Assembly (NCBI GenBank): GCA_016209015.1 | Contig: JACQWY010000006.1 | Location: 1 to 64,000, forward strand | Length of the DNA: 64,000 nt | Source of the DNA: Gammaproteobacteria bacterium | GTDB lineage: Bacteria > Pseudomonadota > Gammaproteobacteria > Ga0077536 | Direction of reading: 5' to 3' | Part shown: positions 16,386 through 25,701 of the stretch, piece by piece | Layout: the number at the start of each line of letters is the position of its first letter | Position numbering within the stretch: the first letter of the stretch is position 1 | The notes under the pieces: model-generated | The model's input: only the letters and a program-made list of their open reading frames with translations | What the model was told of the DNA's origin: nothing | The model's database searches: none | Translations under genes and position numbers: made by a program

Positions 16386-19300
16386 TTACATGTTCCGGCG
16401 ATATTCGCCGCCGACGTGATAGAGCGCGTCCGAGATCTGGCCGAGCGAGGCGACCTTCACCGTCTCCATCAGCGTCTCGAACACGTTGCCGCGGGCGCGC
16501 GCGACCTGCTGCAGCTCGGCGAGCTTCGCCGGCCGCTCGGCTTCGTGGCGGCGCTGGAACGCGCGCACGGCGTCGATCTGATCGCGCTTCTCCTGCTCGG
16601 TCGAGCGCATGAGCTCGATCTTCGTCACCGCGTCCTCGCGACCCGCCTTCGGCAGGAAGGTGTTCACGCCGATGAGCGGCAGGCGGCCGTCGTGCTTCAG
16701 GCTCTCGTAGTAGAGGCTTTCGTCCTGGATCTTGCTGCGCTGGTACATCGTGTCCATCGCGCCCAGCACGCCGCCGCGCTCGGAGATGCGGTCGAACTCC
16801 TCGTACACGGCTTCTTCGACGAGGTCCGTCAGCTCGTTGATGACGAACGAGCCCTGCCAGGGATTCTCGCAGTAGTTGAGACCGAGCTCGCGATTGATGA
16901 TGAGCTGGATCGCGACTGCGCGGCGCACGGATTCCTCGGTCGGCGTGGTGATCGCCTCGTCGTAGGCATTCGTGTGCAGGCTGTTGCAGTTGTCGAACAA
17001 GGCGTACAGCGCCTGCAGGGTCGTGCGAATGTCGTTGAAGCTGATCTCCTGCGCATGGAGACTCCGGCCCGAAGTCTGGATGTGGTACTTCAGCATCTGG
17101 CTGCGCGGGCTCGCGCCGTAGCGCTCGCGCATCGCGCGCGCCCAGATGCGGCGCGCGACGCGGCCGATCACGGAGTACTCGGGGTCCATGCCGTTAGAGA
17201 AGAAGAAGCTCAGATTCGGCGCGAAATCGTCGATCTGCATGCCGCGCGCGAGGTAGTACTCGACGATCGTGAAGCCGTTCGAGAGCGTGAACGCGAGCTG
17301 GGAGATCGGGTTCGCGCCGGCTTCCGCGATGTGATAGCCGCTGATCGAGACGGAATAGAAGTTCCGCACGTTGCGCTCGACGAAGTACTCCTGCACGTCG
17401 CCCATCATCTTCATCGCGAATTCCGTCGAGAAGATGCAGGTGTTCTGCGCCTGGTCTTCCTTGAGAATGTCGGCCTGCACCGTGCCGCGCACGGAGCAGA
17501 GCGTATCCGCCTTGATGCGCTCGTAGGTCTCGCGATCGACGACCTGGTCGCCGGAGAGGCCGAGGAGCCCGAGCCCGAGCCCGCTGTTGCCGGGCGGCAG
17601 CGGGCCGCGATAGGCGGGGCGCTCCTGGCCCTTGAAGCGGTCCACGATCTTCTTTTCCGCCTTCTCCCACTCGCCGTGATGGCGCAGGTATTTCTCGATC
17701 TGCTGGTCGATGGCGGCGTTCATGAAGAACGCGAGCACGATCGGCGCCGGTCCGTTGATGGTCATCGACACCGAACTCGTCGGCGCGCATAGATCGAAGC
17801 CGGAGTAGAGCTTCTTCGCGTCGTCGACGGACGCAATGGAAACGCCCGAGTTGCCGACCTTGCCGTAGATGTCCGGGCGCTCGTGCGGATCCTCGCCGTA
17901 GAGCGTCACGGAATCGAAAGCGGTCGAGAGCCGCACCGCCGGCTGGCCCGCGGAGACGTAGTGGAAGCGGCGGTTCGTGCGCTCCGGCGTGCCCTCGCCC
18001 GCGAACATGCGCGTCGGATCCTCGCCGGCACGGCGATAGGGGTAGACGCCGCCGGTGTAGGGATAAGCGCCGGGCAGGTTTTCCTTCAGCAGGAAGCGCA
18101 GCCGATCGCCCCAGCCGTCGAAACGCGGCGGGGCGATCTTCGGCACGCGCTGGTGCGAGAGCGTCTCGCGATAGTTGTCACCCTCGACGATCCGATCACG
18201 GACCGTGTAGGTGTATTTCTCGGCGGTGATCGCCGCGATGCGCGCGGGCCAGTCCGCGAGCAGTTTGCGCTCCTCCTCCGTGAGCTGGCCGAGCGCTTCG
18301 TTGTACTTCGTGCGCAGCGCGGTCAGCGAGGCGTCGTCGGGCTCCAGGAGCCGCATCGCCGGATACGGCGCGAGCGGCTCCGGCAGACCGGCCTCGCCGA
18401 GCGCGGACAACGCCTCGTAGAGGCTCTGGGCGCGGTTCGCGGTCGCCGCCGCGGTCTCGGCCGCGGCGTTGATGCGCCGGCCCTGCTCGGAGATCTCGGC
18501 GAGATAGCGCGTGCGCTGGCCGGGGATGAGCACGGTCGCGCGCGGCTCCTTGAGGGTGAGATCGATCGCCGCGTTCCATCTGCCCTCGCTGCCCTGCGCC
18601 TTCGCGTTGAGCAGACGGCAGAGGTTCGCGAACGCCCACGAGAGGCCCGGATCGTTGAACTGGCTCGCGATCGTCGGATAGACCGGGATGTCCCCGTCCT
18701 TCGCCGTGAACGCCTGGTGATTGCGCTTCCACTGCTTGCGCACGTCGCGGAGCGCATCCTCAGCGCCGCGCTTGTCGAACTTGTTGAGCACGATCATCTG
18801 CGCGAAGTCGAGCATGTCGATTTTCTCGAGCTGGCTCGCTGCGCCGTATTCGCTCGTCATGACGTAGACCGGGATGTCGACGAGGTCGACGATCTCCGAA
18901 TCGCTCTGGCCGATGCCCGCGGTCTCGACGATCACGAGGTCGTAGCCGAGCGATTTCAGGAACAGTACGGCGTCGCCGAGCATCGCGCTCGTGGAGAGAT
19001 GCTGGCGGCGCGTCGCCATGGAGCGCATGTAGAGGTGATCGGAGCGCAGCGAGTTCATGCGGATGCGATCACCGAGCAGCGCACCGCCCGTGCGCCGCCG
19101 CGTCGGGTCGACGGCGAGCACGGCGATGCGGGTCTCGGGGAAGTACTGTACGAAGCGCGACAGCAGCTCGTCCGTCACCGAGCTCTTGCCGGCGCCGCCC
19201 GTGCCCGTGATGCCGATGACCGGCACCTTGCCGGCGGCCATCTTCCAGGACTTGCGCAGTTTCTCGAGCTGGGCCTCGGAGAGCTCGCCGTCCTCCAGCG

Positions 19301-19832
19301 CGGACAACATCTGCGCGACGCCGATCGGCGCCGTGAGGTCGACTTTCGGCGGTACTTTCGACGGCAGACGCTGCGCGCGCGCACGTTCGAGCAGATCGTC
19401 GATCATGCCCTGCAGGCCCAGCGTCATGCCGTCGTTCGGATGATAGATGCGCTCGATGCCGTAAGCCTGCAGCTCCGCGATCTCCTCGGGCGTGATCGTG
19501 CCGCCGCCGCCGCCGAAGATGCGGATGTGGCCCGCGCCGGCCTCGCGCAGCATGTCGACCATGTACTTGAAGTATTCCATGTGGCCGCCCTGGTAGGAGC
19601 TGACGGCGATCGCGTCCGCATCCTCCTGGACCGCGGCGCCGACGACGTCCGCGACCGCGCGGTTGTGGCCGAGGTGGATGACCTCGGCACCGCCGCCCTG
19701 GATCAGGCGCCGCATGACGTTGATGGCCGCGTCGTGCCCGTCGAACAGCGACGCCGCCGTCACGAATCGCAGCGGGGGTACCGCCGTGCCTGGTTCCGCC
19801 GCCGCGCCGACGTCTTCCGCTCGTATGCTCAT
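16386..19832 (-). CDS. icmF: Fused isobutyryl-CoA mutase IcmF
   Basis: 1148 residues, slightly longer than usual. Order of domains: B12-binding (about 20-150, with Asp31-Gly-His33 as the lower-axial-ligand motif and [14 protein letters not shown]), G-protein chaperone (about 200-410, Walker A GTGGAGKS at 210-217, [19 protein letters not shown]), linker, and the TIM-barrel mutase half (about 560-1148). The substrate-site blocks [11 protein letters not shown] and [12 protein letters not shown] show the phenylalanine and glutamine typical of IcmF, not the tyrosine and asparagine-like pattern of methylmalonyl-CoA mutase. It interconverts isobutyryl- and n-butyryl-CoA and may act on pivalyl-CoA. 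GGAGGA precedes ATG 19832, which overlaps the tetR stop. Confidence 0.95.
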   Translation of the reverse strand: MSIRAEDVGAAAEPGTAVPPLRFVTAASLFDGHDAAINVMRRLIQGGGAEVIHLGHNRAVADVVGAAVQEDADAIAVSSYQGGHMEYFKYMVDMLREAGAGHIRIFGGGGGTITPEEIAELQAYGIERIYHPNDGMTLGLQGMIDDLLERARAQRLPSKVPPKVDLTAPIGVAQMLSALEDGELSEAQLEKLRKSWKMAAGKVPVIGITGTGGAGKSSVTDELLSRFVQYFPETRIAVLAVDPTRRRTGGALLGDRIRMNSLRSDHLYMRSMATRRQHLSTSAMLGDAVLFLKSLGYDLVIVETAGIGQSDSEIVDLVDIPVYVMTSEYGAASQLEKIDMLDFAQMIVLNKFDKRGAEDALRDVRKQWKRNHQAFTAKDGDIPVYPTIASQFNDPGLSWAFANLCRLLNAKAQGSEGRWNAAIDLTLKEPRATVLIPGQRTRYLAEISEQGRRINAAAETAAATANRAQSLYEALSALGEAGLPEPLAPYPAMRLLEPDDASLTALRTKYNEALGQLTEEERKLLADWPARIAAITAEKYTYTVRDRIVEGDNYRETLSHQRVPKIAPPRFDGWGDRLRFLLKENLPGAYPYTGGVYPYRRAGEDPTRMFAGEGTPERTNRRFHYVSAGQPAVRLSTAFDSVTLYGEDPHERPDIYGKVGNSGVSIASVDDAKKLYSGFDLCAPTSSVSMTINGPAPIVLAFFMNAAIDQQIEKYLRHHGEWEKAEKKIVDRFKGQERPAYRGPLPPGNSGLGLGLLGLSGDQVVDRETYERIKADTLCSVRGTVQADILKEDQAQNTCIFSTEFAMKMMGDVQEYFVERNVRNFYSVSISGYHIAEAGANPISQLAFTLSNGFTIVEYYLARGMQIDDFAPNLSFFFSNGMDPEYSVIGRVARRIWARAMRERYGASPRSQMLKYHIQTSGRSLHAQEISFNDIRTTLQALYALFDNCNSLHTNAYDEAITTPTEESVRRAVAIQLIINRELGLNYCENPWQGSFVINELTDLVEEAVYEEFDRISERGGVLGAMDTMYQRSKIQDESLYYESLKHDGRLPLIGVNTFLPKAGREDAVTKIELMRSTEQEKRDQIDAVRAFQRRHEAERPAKLAELQQVARARGNVFETLMETVKVASLGQISDALYHVGGEYRRNM

Positions 19833-20515
19833 GGTTCGACTTCCTCCGGTAACTTGCGCTTGCGCCCGGTCGCCGCCGTCTCGGGCAGCGCCAGCGCACG
19901 GGTCATCTGATCTTTCAATCCTTCGTGCAGATCGCGGATGTGCTTGTGGGCCTCGGGCGTCACCAGCCACTGGTAGACGATGCCGATGATGGCCGCGCAG
20001 AACTGCTCCGCGACGCTGCGTACGTTCACGTCGGGCCGCACCGTGCCCTCGGCGATGCCGCCGCGGATCCACCGCTCGACATCGCGCCGCCGCCGCTCGT
20101 GGATCGCGGCGATCACTTTCTTGAGCTCCGCGTCCGGGCCGATCGAATCGAACCACAGCACGTAGAACGCGCGAATGCGCTCCGCCGCATCGCGCACGAA
20201 ACGGTAATGAGCGTCCGTGCCCGCGCAGATCGCCGCGAGCCCGTTCTTGTCCTGTACGGCCTTCCGCAGCTCGCCGAGCCACTCCTCGCCCACCGCTTTG
20301 ACGATGCAGGACAAGAGCCCGGCTTTCGTCTTGAAGCGATAGCCCGCGAGCCCGCGGCTGTAGCCCGCGAGCTCACCGATTTCCTTCAGCGTCGTCGCCG
20401 CCGTGCCGCGCTCGCAGATGAGCGTGATCGCCACGGCGAGCATGCGCTCGTCGGAGAGCGCGGTGCGCTCTTTCTGCGTGCGGCGGGTCGCTTCGGGAGT
20501 GGAACGCTCGGCCAT
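19829..20515 (-). CDS. TetR-family regulator of the icmF operon
   Basis: 228 residues. The N-terminal helix-turn-helix (about 20-65) reads [45 protein letters not shown]. The C-terminal ligand domain contains [38 protein letters not shown]. Its stop overlaps the icmF start by four bases (ATGA), so it heads the operon and probably controls it in response to a short branched acyl-CoA. The start at 20515 gives a normal TetR length. Confidence 0.9.
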   Translation of the reverse strand: MAERSTPEATRRTQKERTALSDERMLAVAITLICERGTAATTLKEIGELAGYSRGLAGYRFKTKAGLLSCIVKAVGEEWLGELRKAVQDKNGLAAICAGTDAHYRFVRDAAERIRAFYVLWFDSIGPDAELKKVIAAIHERRRRDVERWIRGGIAEGTVRPDVNVRSVAEQFCAAIIGIVYQWLVTPEAHKHIRDLHEGLKDQMTRALALPETAATGRKRKLPEEVEP

Positions 20516-20589
20516 GACCGAAGTATGCCGGGAGAGATACTTGCTCGCAACAAGGAAGTGCACCGCCAGCCCGTGCGCCGGGTCGGGAT

Positions 20590-22287
20590 CTAGACGTGCC
20601 CGCGCTCGTTTGCCCGGCACAGGGCCGCGAGCACCCCGAGATCCCCCTCCTCGCCCACGGGATCGAAATAAGGCGTAGCCGCGCGGCGGCGCGCCAGCAC
20701 GGTCGTCAGCGATGCCGTCTCCGCCGCCGCTTCGCAGGACGGCACATGTTCCTCCGCCGGCCACTGCGCCGCGAGGCGCTCCGCACACGCGGCAAGCGTG
20801 CCGTCCGCGAGCACGCGAGCGGCCGCCCGGAGACAGCCGTGCAGGCGTTCACCGACGGCATCACGTCGCAGGCCTGCGAGGCGCGGCAGCAGCGCGGCGC
20901 CCGATGCCCCGGCGCCCACGCCGAAGAACGCGAGGCGGCCGTCCGGCAGCTCGAGCCGATGGCGGAGAACGAGCTCGACGCAGGCCGCGAGCGCGGCGCG
21001 CGGTTCACGCTCCAGCGCCGCCGCGTAGCGCTGCCAGACGGGTGCCCCGGCACTCAGCGCGAGGCAGCGCGCCACGAGCCCGGCGTGCCAGTCGAAGGGC
21101 GGTGACGCCGCGCCGCGCAGCAGTCGCACCGCGCGTTCCAGCGCGGATTCCGCGAGGAGCGCGACGTCGAAGCCGAACCCGGCGCGGCGTGCCCCGGCCG
21201 CGAGCGTCAGCATCGGCACGAGGCCCGAACGCAGGGCCTCGACCTCGTATTCGACCCAGGGCCACGGCGCCGTGACGTCGCCGAACACCGGCCAGCGCCG
21301 CAGCCGCTCGCGCACTCCCGCGACATCGAGGCGGTGCGTCGCGAGACGCGAGACGAGCGCGCGATAGAGCAGCGTGGGCCGGGGCAGGAGCCGCACGGGA
21401 AGCGCCTCGCAGGCGTCGAGCGGTCCCCCGGGTGCGACGAGGCGCTCGTGCAGCGCGTCGATGTGCAGCCAGGCCTCGCGGTAGCCGTCGAGTACGTCGC
21501 GCTCGTAACCGGAGACCGCCATGTCGTGTGCGCCGAGGCGCGGCAGGCTGGCACGCCGCCCCGCGCCGGCGCCGGCCTCGATGCCGAGCGTGGCCGTGAG
21601 CCTCGCGCGCCCGCCCCGCCAATAGCCGCGCGGTCCGAGCAGGCCCGTGCCGAGCGCAGTATCGATGGGCCAGTCCGCCGGCCCGGCCGAGATCCGCAGG
21701 CGCGGCTGCAGCAGCGCCTCGCAATCCACGAGACAGGGCCGCTCGCCGGAGAAGAGCACGTTCGCGCGATGCGCGTCGCGGCTGCCGAGCCGCTGCAGCA
21801 GCGCGAGCAGGCGTCCCGTACGCCGCCAGGCCCGCGCCACCGCGGCCTCGTCCGCACAGGCGGCGGCCGCGAGCGCCCGGGCGTAGCTGTGGGTCGTGCA
21901 ATCGAGCACCGCCGGGCTCGCCAGCTCGAGCCCTTGCGGCAACGCGGCCGAAGGACCCGCGAGCACGTCGAGGATCGCGGCGAACGCGTGATCGGCGGCG
22001 GCACTGCGCGGCTTGAAGAGGAGGGCAACGCCGCCGGCCGTTTCGAGCTCCGCGACGCGTGGGCCCGCGGCGTGCGGGTCCGCGCGGCCGGGCCGCACGC
22101 GGCGCAGCGGCAGGATCGCCGGCTCCCCGGTGAAGGCGGCGAGCGCCGCGGCATCGTCACGGACATGCGCGGCGAGCGCCGCGCACTCCCGTTCGAGCCT
22201 CTCGCCGCTGATCTCCGCGGGCAGCAGGCTCTCCCGCGCGATCGCCGCGCGAGCCTGCCGACTGAACACCTCCGTCGTCGCGCTCAC
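20590..22287 (-). CDS. LanM-type lanthipeptide dehydratase (DUF4135) without cyclase domain
   Basis: 565 residues, against about 900-1000 for a full LanM. Both halves of the dehydratase site are visible. The kinase-like part has Lys92 (LLFKPRS), DAHRAN at 171-176 (DxHxxN) and DCE at 188-190 (DxE). The elimination part has VRLLPRPTLLYRALVSR, with the Arg-Pro-Thr at 303-305. These match residues needed to phosphorylate Ser/Thr and eliminate phosphate. After about residue 450 a stretch like the first LanC helices (FFGVGAGASGAALLPRLAG) appears, but the zinc-binding Cys and Cys-His motifs are absent. The likely start is GTG 22287, 31 bp after the precursor stop; its ribosome site is weak. It should dehydrate the precursor in the cytoplasm. 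Confidence 0.82.
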   Translation of the reverse strand: MSATTEVFSRQARAAIARESLLPAEISGERLERECAALAAHVRDDAAALAAFTGEPAILPLRRVRPGRADPHAAGPRVAELETAGGVALLFKPRSAAADHAFAAILDVLAGPSAALPQGLELASPAVLDCTTHSYARALAAAACADEAAVARAWRRTGRLLALLQRLGSRDAHRANVLFSGERPCLVDCEALLQPRLRISAGPADWPIDTALGTGLLGPRGYWRGGRARLTATLGIEAGAGAGRRASLPRLGAHDMAVSGYERDVLDGYREAWLHIDALHERLVAPGGPLDACEALPVRLLPRPTLLYRALVSRLATHRLDVAGVRERLRRWPVFGDVTAPWPWVEYEVEALRSGLVPMLTLAAGARRAGFGFDVALLAESALERAVRLLRGAASPPFDWHAGLVARCLALSAGAPVWQRYAAALEREPRAALAACVELVLRHRLELPDGRLAFFGVGAGASGAALLPRLAGLRRDAVGERLHGCLRAAARVLADGTLAACAERLAAQWPAEEHVPSCEAAAETASLTTVLARRRAATPYFDPVGEEGDLGVLAALCRANERGHV

Positions 22288-22318
22288 GGTGGGCGAGCCG
22301 CCGGCGGGCGCGCCGGGC

Positions 22319-22633
22319 TCAGGGACAGGAATCGAAATAGCTGATGATGGCTTCGCCGATGCCCTCGATGACGTCGCCCTTGCCGCCGCCCGCGATGACC
22401 TCGAGCTCGGCGTCGCTGAGCTCGTCGTTCTTGATGAGCCGCGCGGCGACTTCATCGAGGAATTCCTCGACGTCGTCGGTATCGAACGTGTAGCCGTGTC
22501 GCGCGCCGACGGCGACGAAGCGCTCGCAGTACTGCTCGTCGGTCAGGCCGTTCAGGCCGTTCAGGCCGTTCAGCTCGCGCTGCAGATCCTGGTCGTCTTT
22601 CGCGTGCATCAGGAATTCGTCGAACCCGTGCAT
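22319..22633 (-). CDS. Nif11-type leader RiPP precursor peptide
   Basis: 104 residues. The leader has the Nif11 pattern: FDEFLMHAKDDQDLQREL, then RHGYTFDTDDVEEFLDEVAARL, then ELSDAELEVIAGG ending in the double glycine 82-83 used by leader peptidases. The remaining 21 residues form the core. It starts GKGDVIEGIGEAII and ends SYFDSCP, with a single lysine (85), serines at 98 and 102 and cysteine 103. An unusual NGLNGLNGL repeat (22-30) interrupts the leader. AAGGAG precedes ATG 22633, which lies three bases after the stop of the deoxyhypusine-synthase-like gene. The dehydratase follows. Assignment as precursor rests on motif and context. Confidence 0.85.
   Translation of the reverse strand: MHGFDEFLMHAKDDQDLQRELNGLNGLNGLTDEQYCERFVAVGARHGYTFDTDDVEEFLDEVAARLIKNDELSDAELEVIAGGGKGDVIEGIGEAIISYFDSCP
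22546..22572. repeat. Tandem 9-bp repeat inside the precursor leader
   Basis: Three head-to-tail units close to GTTCAGGCC encode (on the minus strand) three Asn-Gly-Leu triplets. They are in frame, so slippage would change leader length by three residues without breaking the gene. Confidence 0.85.
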
Positions 22634-22636
22634 GGC

Positions 22637-23809
22637 TCACTCCTTGGTGGTCTTCTTCTCGGGACCGGAATCCGGCGTCGCGCCGGTTTCCGGCATGGTC
22701 TCGCCGCGCGCGTCGTGCGCGACCGGCGTGTATTCCTGGAATGCCGCTTCGCCCTCGACCTTCACCGATTGCGCGCCGGCGCGGATCTTGCCCCAGGTGA
22801 CCGCTTCGTCGATCGGGGCGCCCGCATTGCTGCCGTCGGCTTCGGTCGCGTTGTTGACGTACACGGCGTAGCGCGCGCCGCCGCCGAAAATCGCGGCGTT
22901 GCAGATCATGTGCTTCGGCACGGAACCGCCGATCGCGACGAGGGCGACAGCGCCGTGCTCCGCGGTCGCGAGGATCATGTCGTCGATCAGGAGATCCTGG
23001 TACTCCGTGGCATCGATGGCGAAGCGGCGCCGGGACTCGCGCCGGAAGTAGTACATGACGTCACCGATCGCCCCGTCGAGCAGCACCGGACAGTGCAGCG
23101 GGATGTCCTGCTTGTAGGCCCAGTAGACGAAGCTTTCCTCGCGGCGCGGGATGGCCATCAGTTCCATCTGGCGGCCGAGCTCGCGCGTGTATTCCGTGAT
23201 GCCGACGCGGGCGTCGCCCGGCGGACGCGTGCGCGCGAGGCGCCGGTTCAGGGTCCAGAGCAGCAAGTGCAGGCGCGTGTAGCGCCCCGTCGGGATGAAG
23301 ATGTTCCCGGTGCGGTTGATCATCCGCTCGTACAGGTCGCGGCCGTCGGCTCTGAAGTCGCCGAGCACGAACGGCCGGAACACCTTCATGACGTCCTCTT
23401 CCACCGCGCCGGCGGTGGTCGCGAGCGCGCGCACGTGACGGTGCCGCGTGAGGTAGGTGATCGTCTCGCGCAGCCCGCAGGTGCCGAGGTTCGACGTGAA
23501 GCCGAGATAGATCGGAACCGCGTGGTCGCGCACCTCGCGGAGGATCGCGATGGCCCGCGCGAGATTCGTCGCCTGGAAACCGGTGGTCGCGAGCGAGTCG
23601 ACGAAGCGGGACAGCGAGAATGGCCCCTCGTGATCGTAGCCGCGGATGGCCGTACCGTGCTCGAGGCGATCCGCGTTCTTCAGTCGACGCTCGTAGGTCT
23701 CCTTGAGTTGGGCGAGCGCGCCGTCGATGACGGAATCGCGATCGGGAACAGCCGGATCCTCCGGCGTCGCGCTCGAATCGGCAACGTCAATGTGCGTGGT
23801 CTGATCCAT
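22637..23809 (-). CDS. Deoxyhypusine-synthase-family enzyme in a RiPP operon
   Basis: 390 residues, clearly related to eukaryotic and archaeal deoxyhypusine synthase. The NAD-binding blocks are GFTSNLGTCGLRETITYL, LATTAGAVEEDVMKVF and GNIFIPTGRY. The active-site region GGSVPKHMICNAA holds His300 (human His288), NNATEADGSNAG is the acidic substrate loop, and DEAVTWGKIR places Lys341 at human Lys329, the residue that carries the aminobutyl group. Bacteria lack eIF5A, so the acceptor must differ. Homospermidine-synthase-like or agmatine-using activity is possible, but the three-base gap to the precursor gene points to the peptide. The tail after residue 365 is disordered and charged. ATG 23809 gives the family-like start. 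Confidence 0.88.
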   Translation of the reverse strand: MDQTTHIDVADSSATPEDPAVPDRDSVIDGALAQLKETYERRLKNADRLEHGTAIRGYDHEGPFSLSRFVDSLATTGFQATNLARAIAILREVRDHAVPIYLGFTSNLGTCGLRETITYLTRHRHVRALATTAGAVEEDVMKVFRPFVLGDFRADGRDLYERMINRTGNIFIPTGRYTRLHLLLWTLNRRLARTRPPGDARVGITEYTRELGRQMELMAIPRREESFVYWAYKQDIPLHCPVLLDGAIGDVMYYFRRESRRRFAIDATEYQDLLIDDMILATAEHGAVALVAIGGSVPKHMICNAAIFGGGARYAVYVNNATEADGSNAGAPIDEAVTWGKIRAGAQSVKVEGEAAFQEYTPVAHDARGETMPETGATPDSGPEKKTTKE

Positions 23810-23844
23810 GGGCTCTCGATCGCGGATGGCACCCGGCGGCGACG

Positions 23845-23874
23845 AGTATGCCGAGGCCCGCGCGCGGAGAGCAA
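23845..23874 (-). promoter_or_regulatory. Candidate promoter of the RiPP operon
   Basis: On the minus strand TTGCTC (23869-23874) and CATACT (23845-23850) are 18 bases apart, with the expected transcript start about 30 bases before ATG 23809. The match is moderate. The 139-bp gap holds no other obvious signal. Confidence 0.35.
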
Positions 23875-23948
23875 GCCCCTGCCGCACCCCGGAGCGCGCG
23901 GCGCCGGAACCGGATTGGGCGGCCTCCGCGCGTGATGCGCCGCACCGC

Positions 23949-24719
23949 TCAGCCCGACGGTTCCCCTTCCACGAACGTCAGGAACTGTCCCGGCGTCATC
24001 GTCGTCCAGCTCTCGTTGTCGGTGAGCGGCTGGGTCGCGATCACCGCGACCTTGTCCTCGGGCGTCGTGAGCTCACTGAAGTCGACCGCATAGTCCTCGT
24101 CGACGAGATGCGCCGTCGCGAACGGTGCCTTGCGGACGAGGTAGGAGAGCCGCGTCGCGCAGTGCGCGAACAGCGCCCGACCGTCGCTCAGCAGGAAGTT
24201 GAACGTGCCGAGCGGCGCGAGCTCTGCGGCGATGATCGCGACTTCGGCACGCACGGGGTCGATGCCGGGATCGCCGTCCGGGAAGCGTGCCTGCAGACGC
24301 TCGAGCAGGACGCAGAACGCGTGCTCGCTGTCCGTGCGGCCGACCGGACGGAAGCGCCCGGCGAGCGTTCGCGACGTGACCTCGCCGACCGTGCCGTTGT
24401 GCGCGAACGTCCAGTAGCGGCCCCACATCTCGCGGACGAACGGATGCGTGTTCTCGAGTGCGACGTGCCCCACGGTCGCCTTCCGGATGTGGGCGATCAC
24501 GTTCGTCGAACGGATGGGATAGCTCTTCACGAGCGTCGCGACCGGTGATTCCGCCGCGGGCTTCGTGTCGAGATAGACGCGGCAGCCCGGTCCTTCGTAG
24601 AACGCGATGCCCCAGCCGTCGGCGTGCTCGTCCGTGCGGCCGCCGCGGTGGTGGAAGCCGGCAAACGAGAAGCAGATGTCGGTGGGCACGTTGCAGTTCA
24701 TGCCGAGCAGTTGGCACAT
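23949..24719 (-). CDS. Class II glutamine amidotransferase (YafJ-like)
   Basis: 256 residues. The protein begins Met-Cys-Gln, so Cys2 becomes the N-terminal nucleophile after methionine removal. Conserved amidotransferase blocks follow: GFHHRGGRTDEHADGWGIAFYEG, NVIAHIRKATVG, WTFAHNGTVGE and GRTDSEHAFCVLLERL. There is no synthase domain, as in YafJ, so the acceptor of the released ammonia is unknown. It reads toward the RiPP operon but is separated from it by a gap with its own promoter, so I do not count it in that cluster. Confidence 0.9.
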   Translation of the reverse strand: MCQLLGMNCNVPTDICFSFAGFHHRGGRTDEHADGWGIAFYEGPGCRVYLDTKPAAESPVATLVKSYPIRSTNVIAHIRKATVGHVALENTHPFVREMWGRYWTFAHNGTVGEVTSRTLAGRFRPVGRTDSEHAFCVLLERLQARFPDGDPGIDPVRAEVAIIAAELAPLGTFNFLLSDGRALFAHCATRLSYLVRKAPFATAHLVDEDYAVDFSELTTPEDKVAVIATQPLTDNESWTTMTPGQFLTFVEGEPSG

Positions 24720-24821
24720 GGCGCGTCTCCGGGGGCGGGGTGGATGCGGGCGCCATTGAAGCGGGCTGCGATGGCGGGGTCAACGTGGGAGATGGAATAA
24801 GGACATGCCGGCAGAACGAAA

Positions 24822-24843
24822 CGACCCTCCGCGCGGAGGGTCG
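24822..24843 (-). terminator. Rho-independent terminator of the peroxiredoxin-glutaredoxin gene
   Basis: Perfect 22-bp palindrome (half CGACCCTCCGC) about 40 bases after the stop. Read on the minus strand it is followed by TTTCGTT, giving the stem plus T-rich tail of an intrinsic terminator. Confidence 0.8.
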
Positions 24844-24882
24844 CAAAATCCGCCGGCCGCGAAGGTTCGGCGGTCAGGCTCT

Positions 24883-25614
24883 TCAGCGCTTCGCCCAGCG
24901 CTCCAGTTCCTCCGCGCCCCCGACGTACTCGCCGTTGATCCAGATCTGCGGCACCGTGCCCTTGCCCGTGATCGCCCCGACGACACGGGTGCGGACGGTC
25001 GGCGCAAGCTGGACCTCGGCGTAGTCGTAGCCGAGGTCCTTCAGGAGCGCTTTGGCCCGCGCGCAGAAGCCGCAGCCTTCGCGCGTCAGGATCGCGACCT
25101 GATCGGGCCGCTTCGCGCCGGGCTGCACATAATCGAGCATCGTGTCGGCATCGGAGACCTCGAAGGGATCGCCGGGCTTCTCGGGCTCGATGAACATCTT
25201 CTCGATCACGCCGTCGCGAACGAGCATCGAATAGCGCCACGAGCGCTTGCCGAAGCCGAGATCCGCCTTGTCGACGAGCATGCCCATGCCGTCCGTGAAC
25301 TCGCCGCTGCCGTCCGGCACGAGCGTGATGTTGTCGGCTTCCTGGTCCTTGCCCCATTCGTTCATGACGAACGCATCGTTCACCGAGACGCAGAGTATCG
25401 AGTCCACGCCGTTCGCGAAGAACGCCGGCGCGAGCTCGTTGTAGCGCGGCAGATGTGTCGAGGAGCACGTCGGCGTGAACGCGCCGGGCAGCGAGAAGAC
25501 GACCACCGTCCTGCCCGCGAACAGATCCTCCGTCGTCACGCTCTTCCACTCGTCGTTCACGCGCGTCCGGAACGTCACCGACGGAACGCGCTCACCGCTG
25601 CGATCTTTCGACAT
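24883..25614 (-). CDS. Peroxiredoxin-glutaredoxin fusion protein
   Basis: 243 residues. The N-terminal peroxiredoxin domain (1-160) has the peroxidatic Cys50 in [17 protein letters not shown]. The C-terminal glutaredoxin domain (170-243) has the active site CGFC at 181-184, then [19 protein letters not shown]. Such hybrids reduce peroxides with glutathione in one chain. ATG 25614 is the first conserved start. It diverges from oxyR across a 145-bp region that carries an OxyR-type motif, so induction by peroxide is likely. The gene ends in a good terminator. Confidence 0.95.
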   Translation of the reverse strand: MSKDRSGERVPSVTFRTRVNDEWKSVTTEDLFAGRTVVVFSLPGAFTPTCSSTHLPRYNELAPAFFANGVDSILCVSVNDAFVMNEWGKDQEADNITLVPDGSGEFTDGMGMLVDKADLGFGKRSWRYSMLVRDGVIEKMFIEPEKPGDPFEVSDADTMLDYVQPGAKRPDQVAILTREGCGFCARAKALLKDLGYDYAEVQLAPTVRTRVVGAITGKGTVPQIWINGEYVGGAEELERWAKR

Positions 25615-25701
25615 CTCGTTTCTCCTGTGCCTGGTTGGGAGTGCGAAAGGCCGGGCCGTTCGCGATGGGAAGAGCTTAGGCAGCGGGCCTCGGGCCGGCC
25701 A

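Noticed and set aside
17883-19910. A plus-strand open frame of about 675 codons opposite icmF
   Set aside because: The composition is an antisense shadow (repeated Arg, Asp, Val, Leu) and the opposite strand encodes a fully conserved IcmF.
23949-24719. Inclusion of the class II amidotransferase in the RiPP operon
   Set aside because: It is upstream with a 139-bp gap that carries its own candidate promoter, and YafJ-like genes occur in many genomes without RiPP genes.
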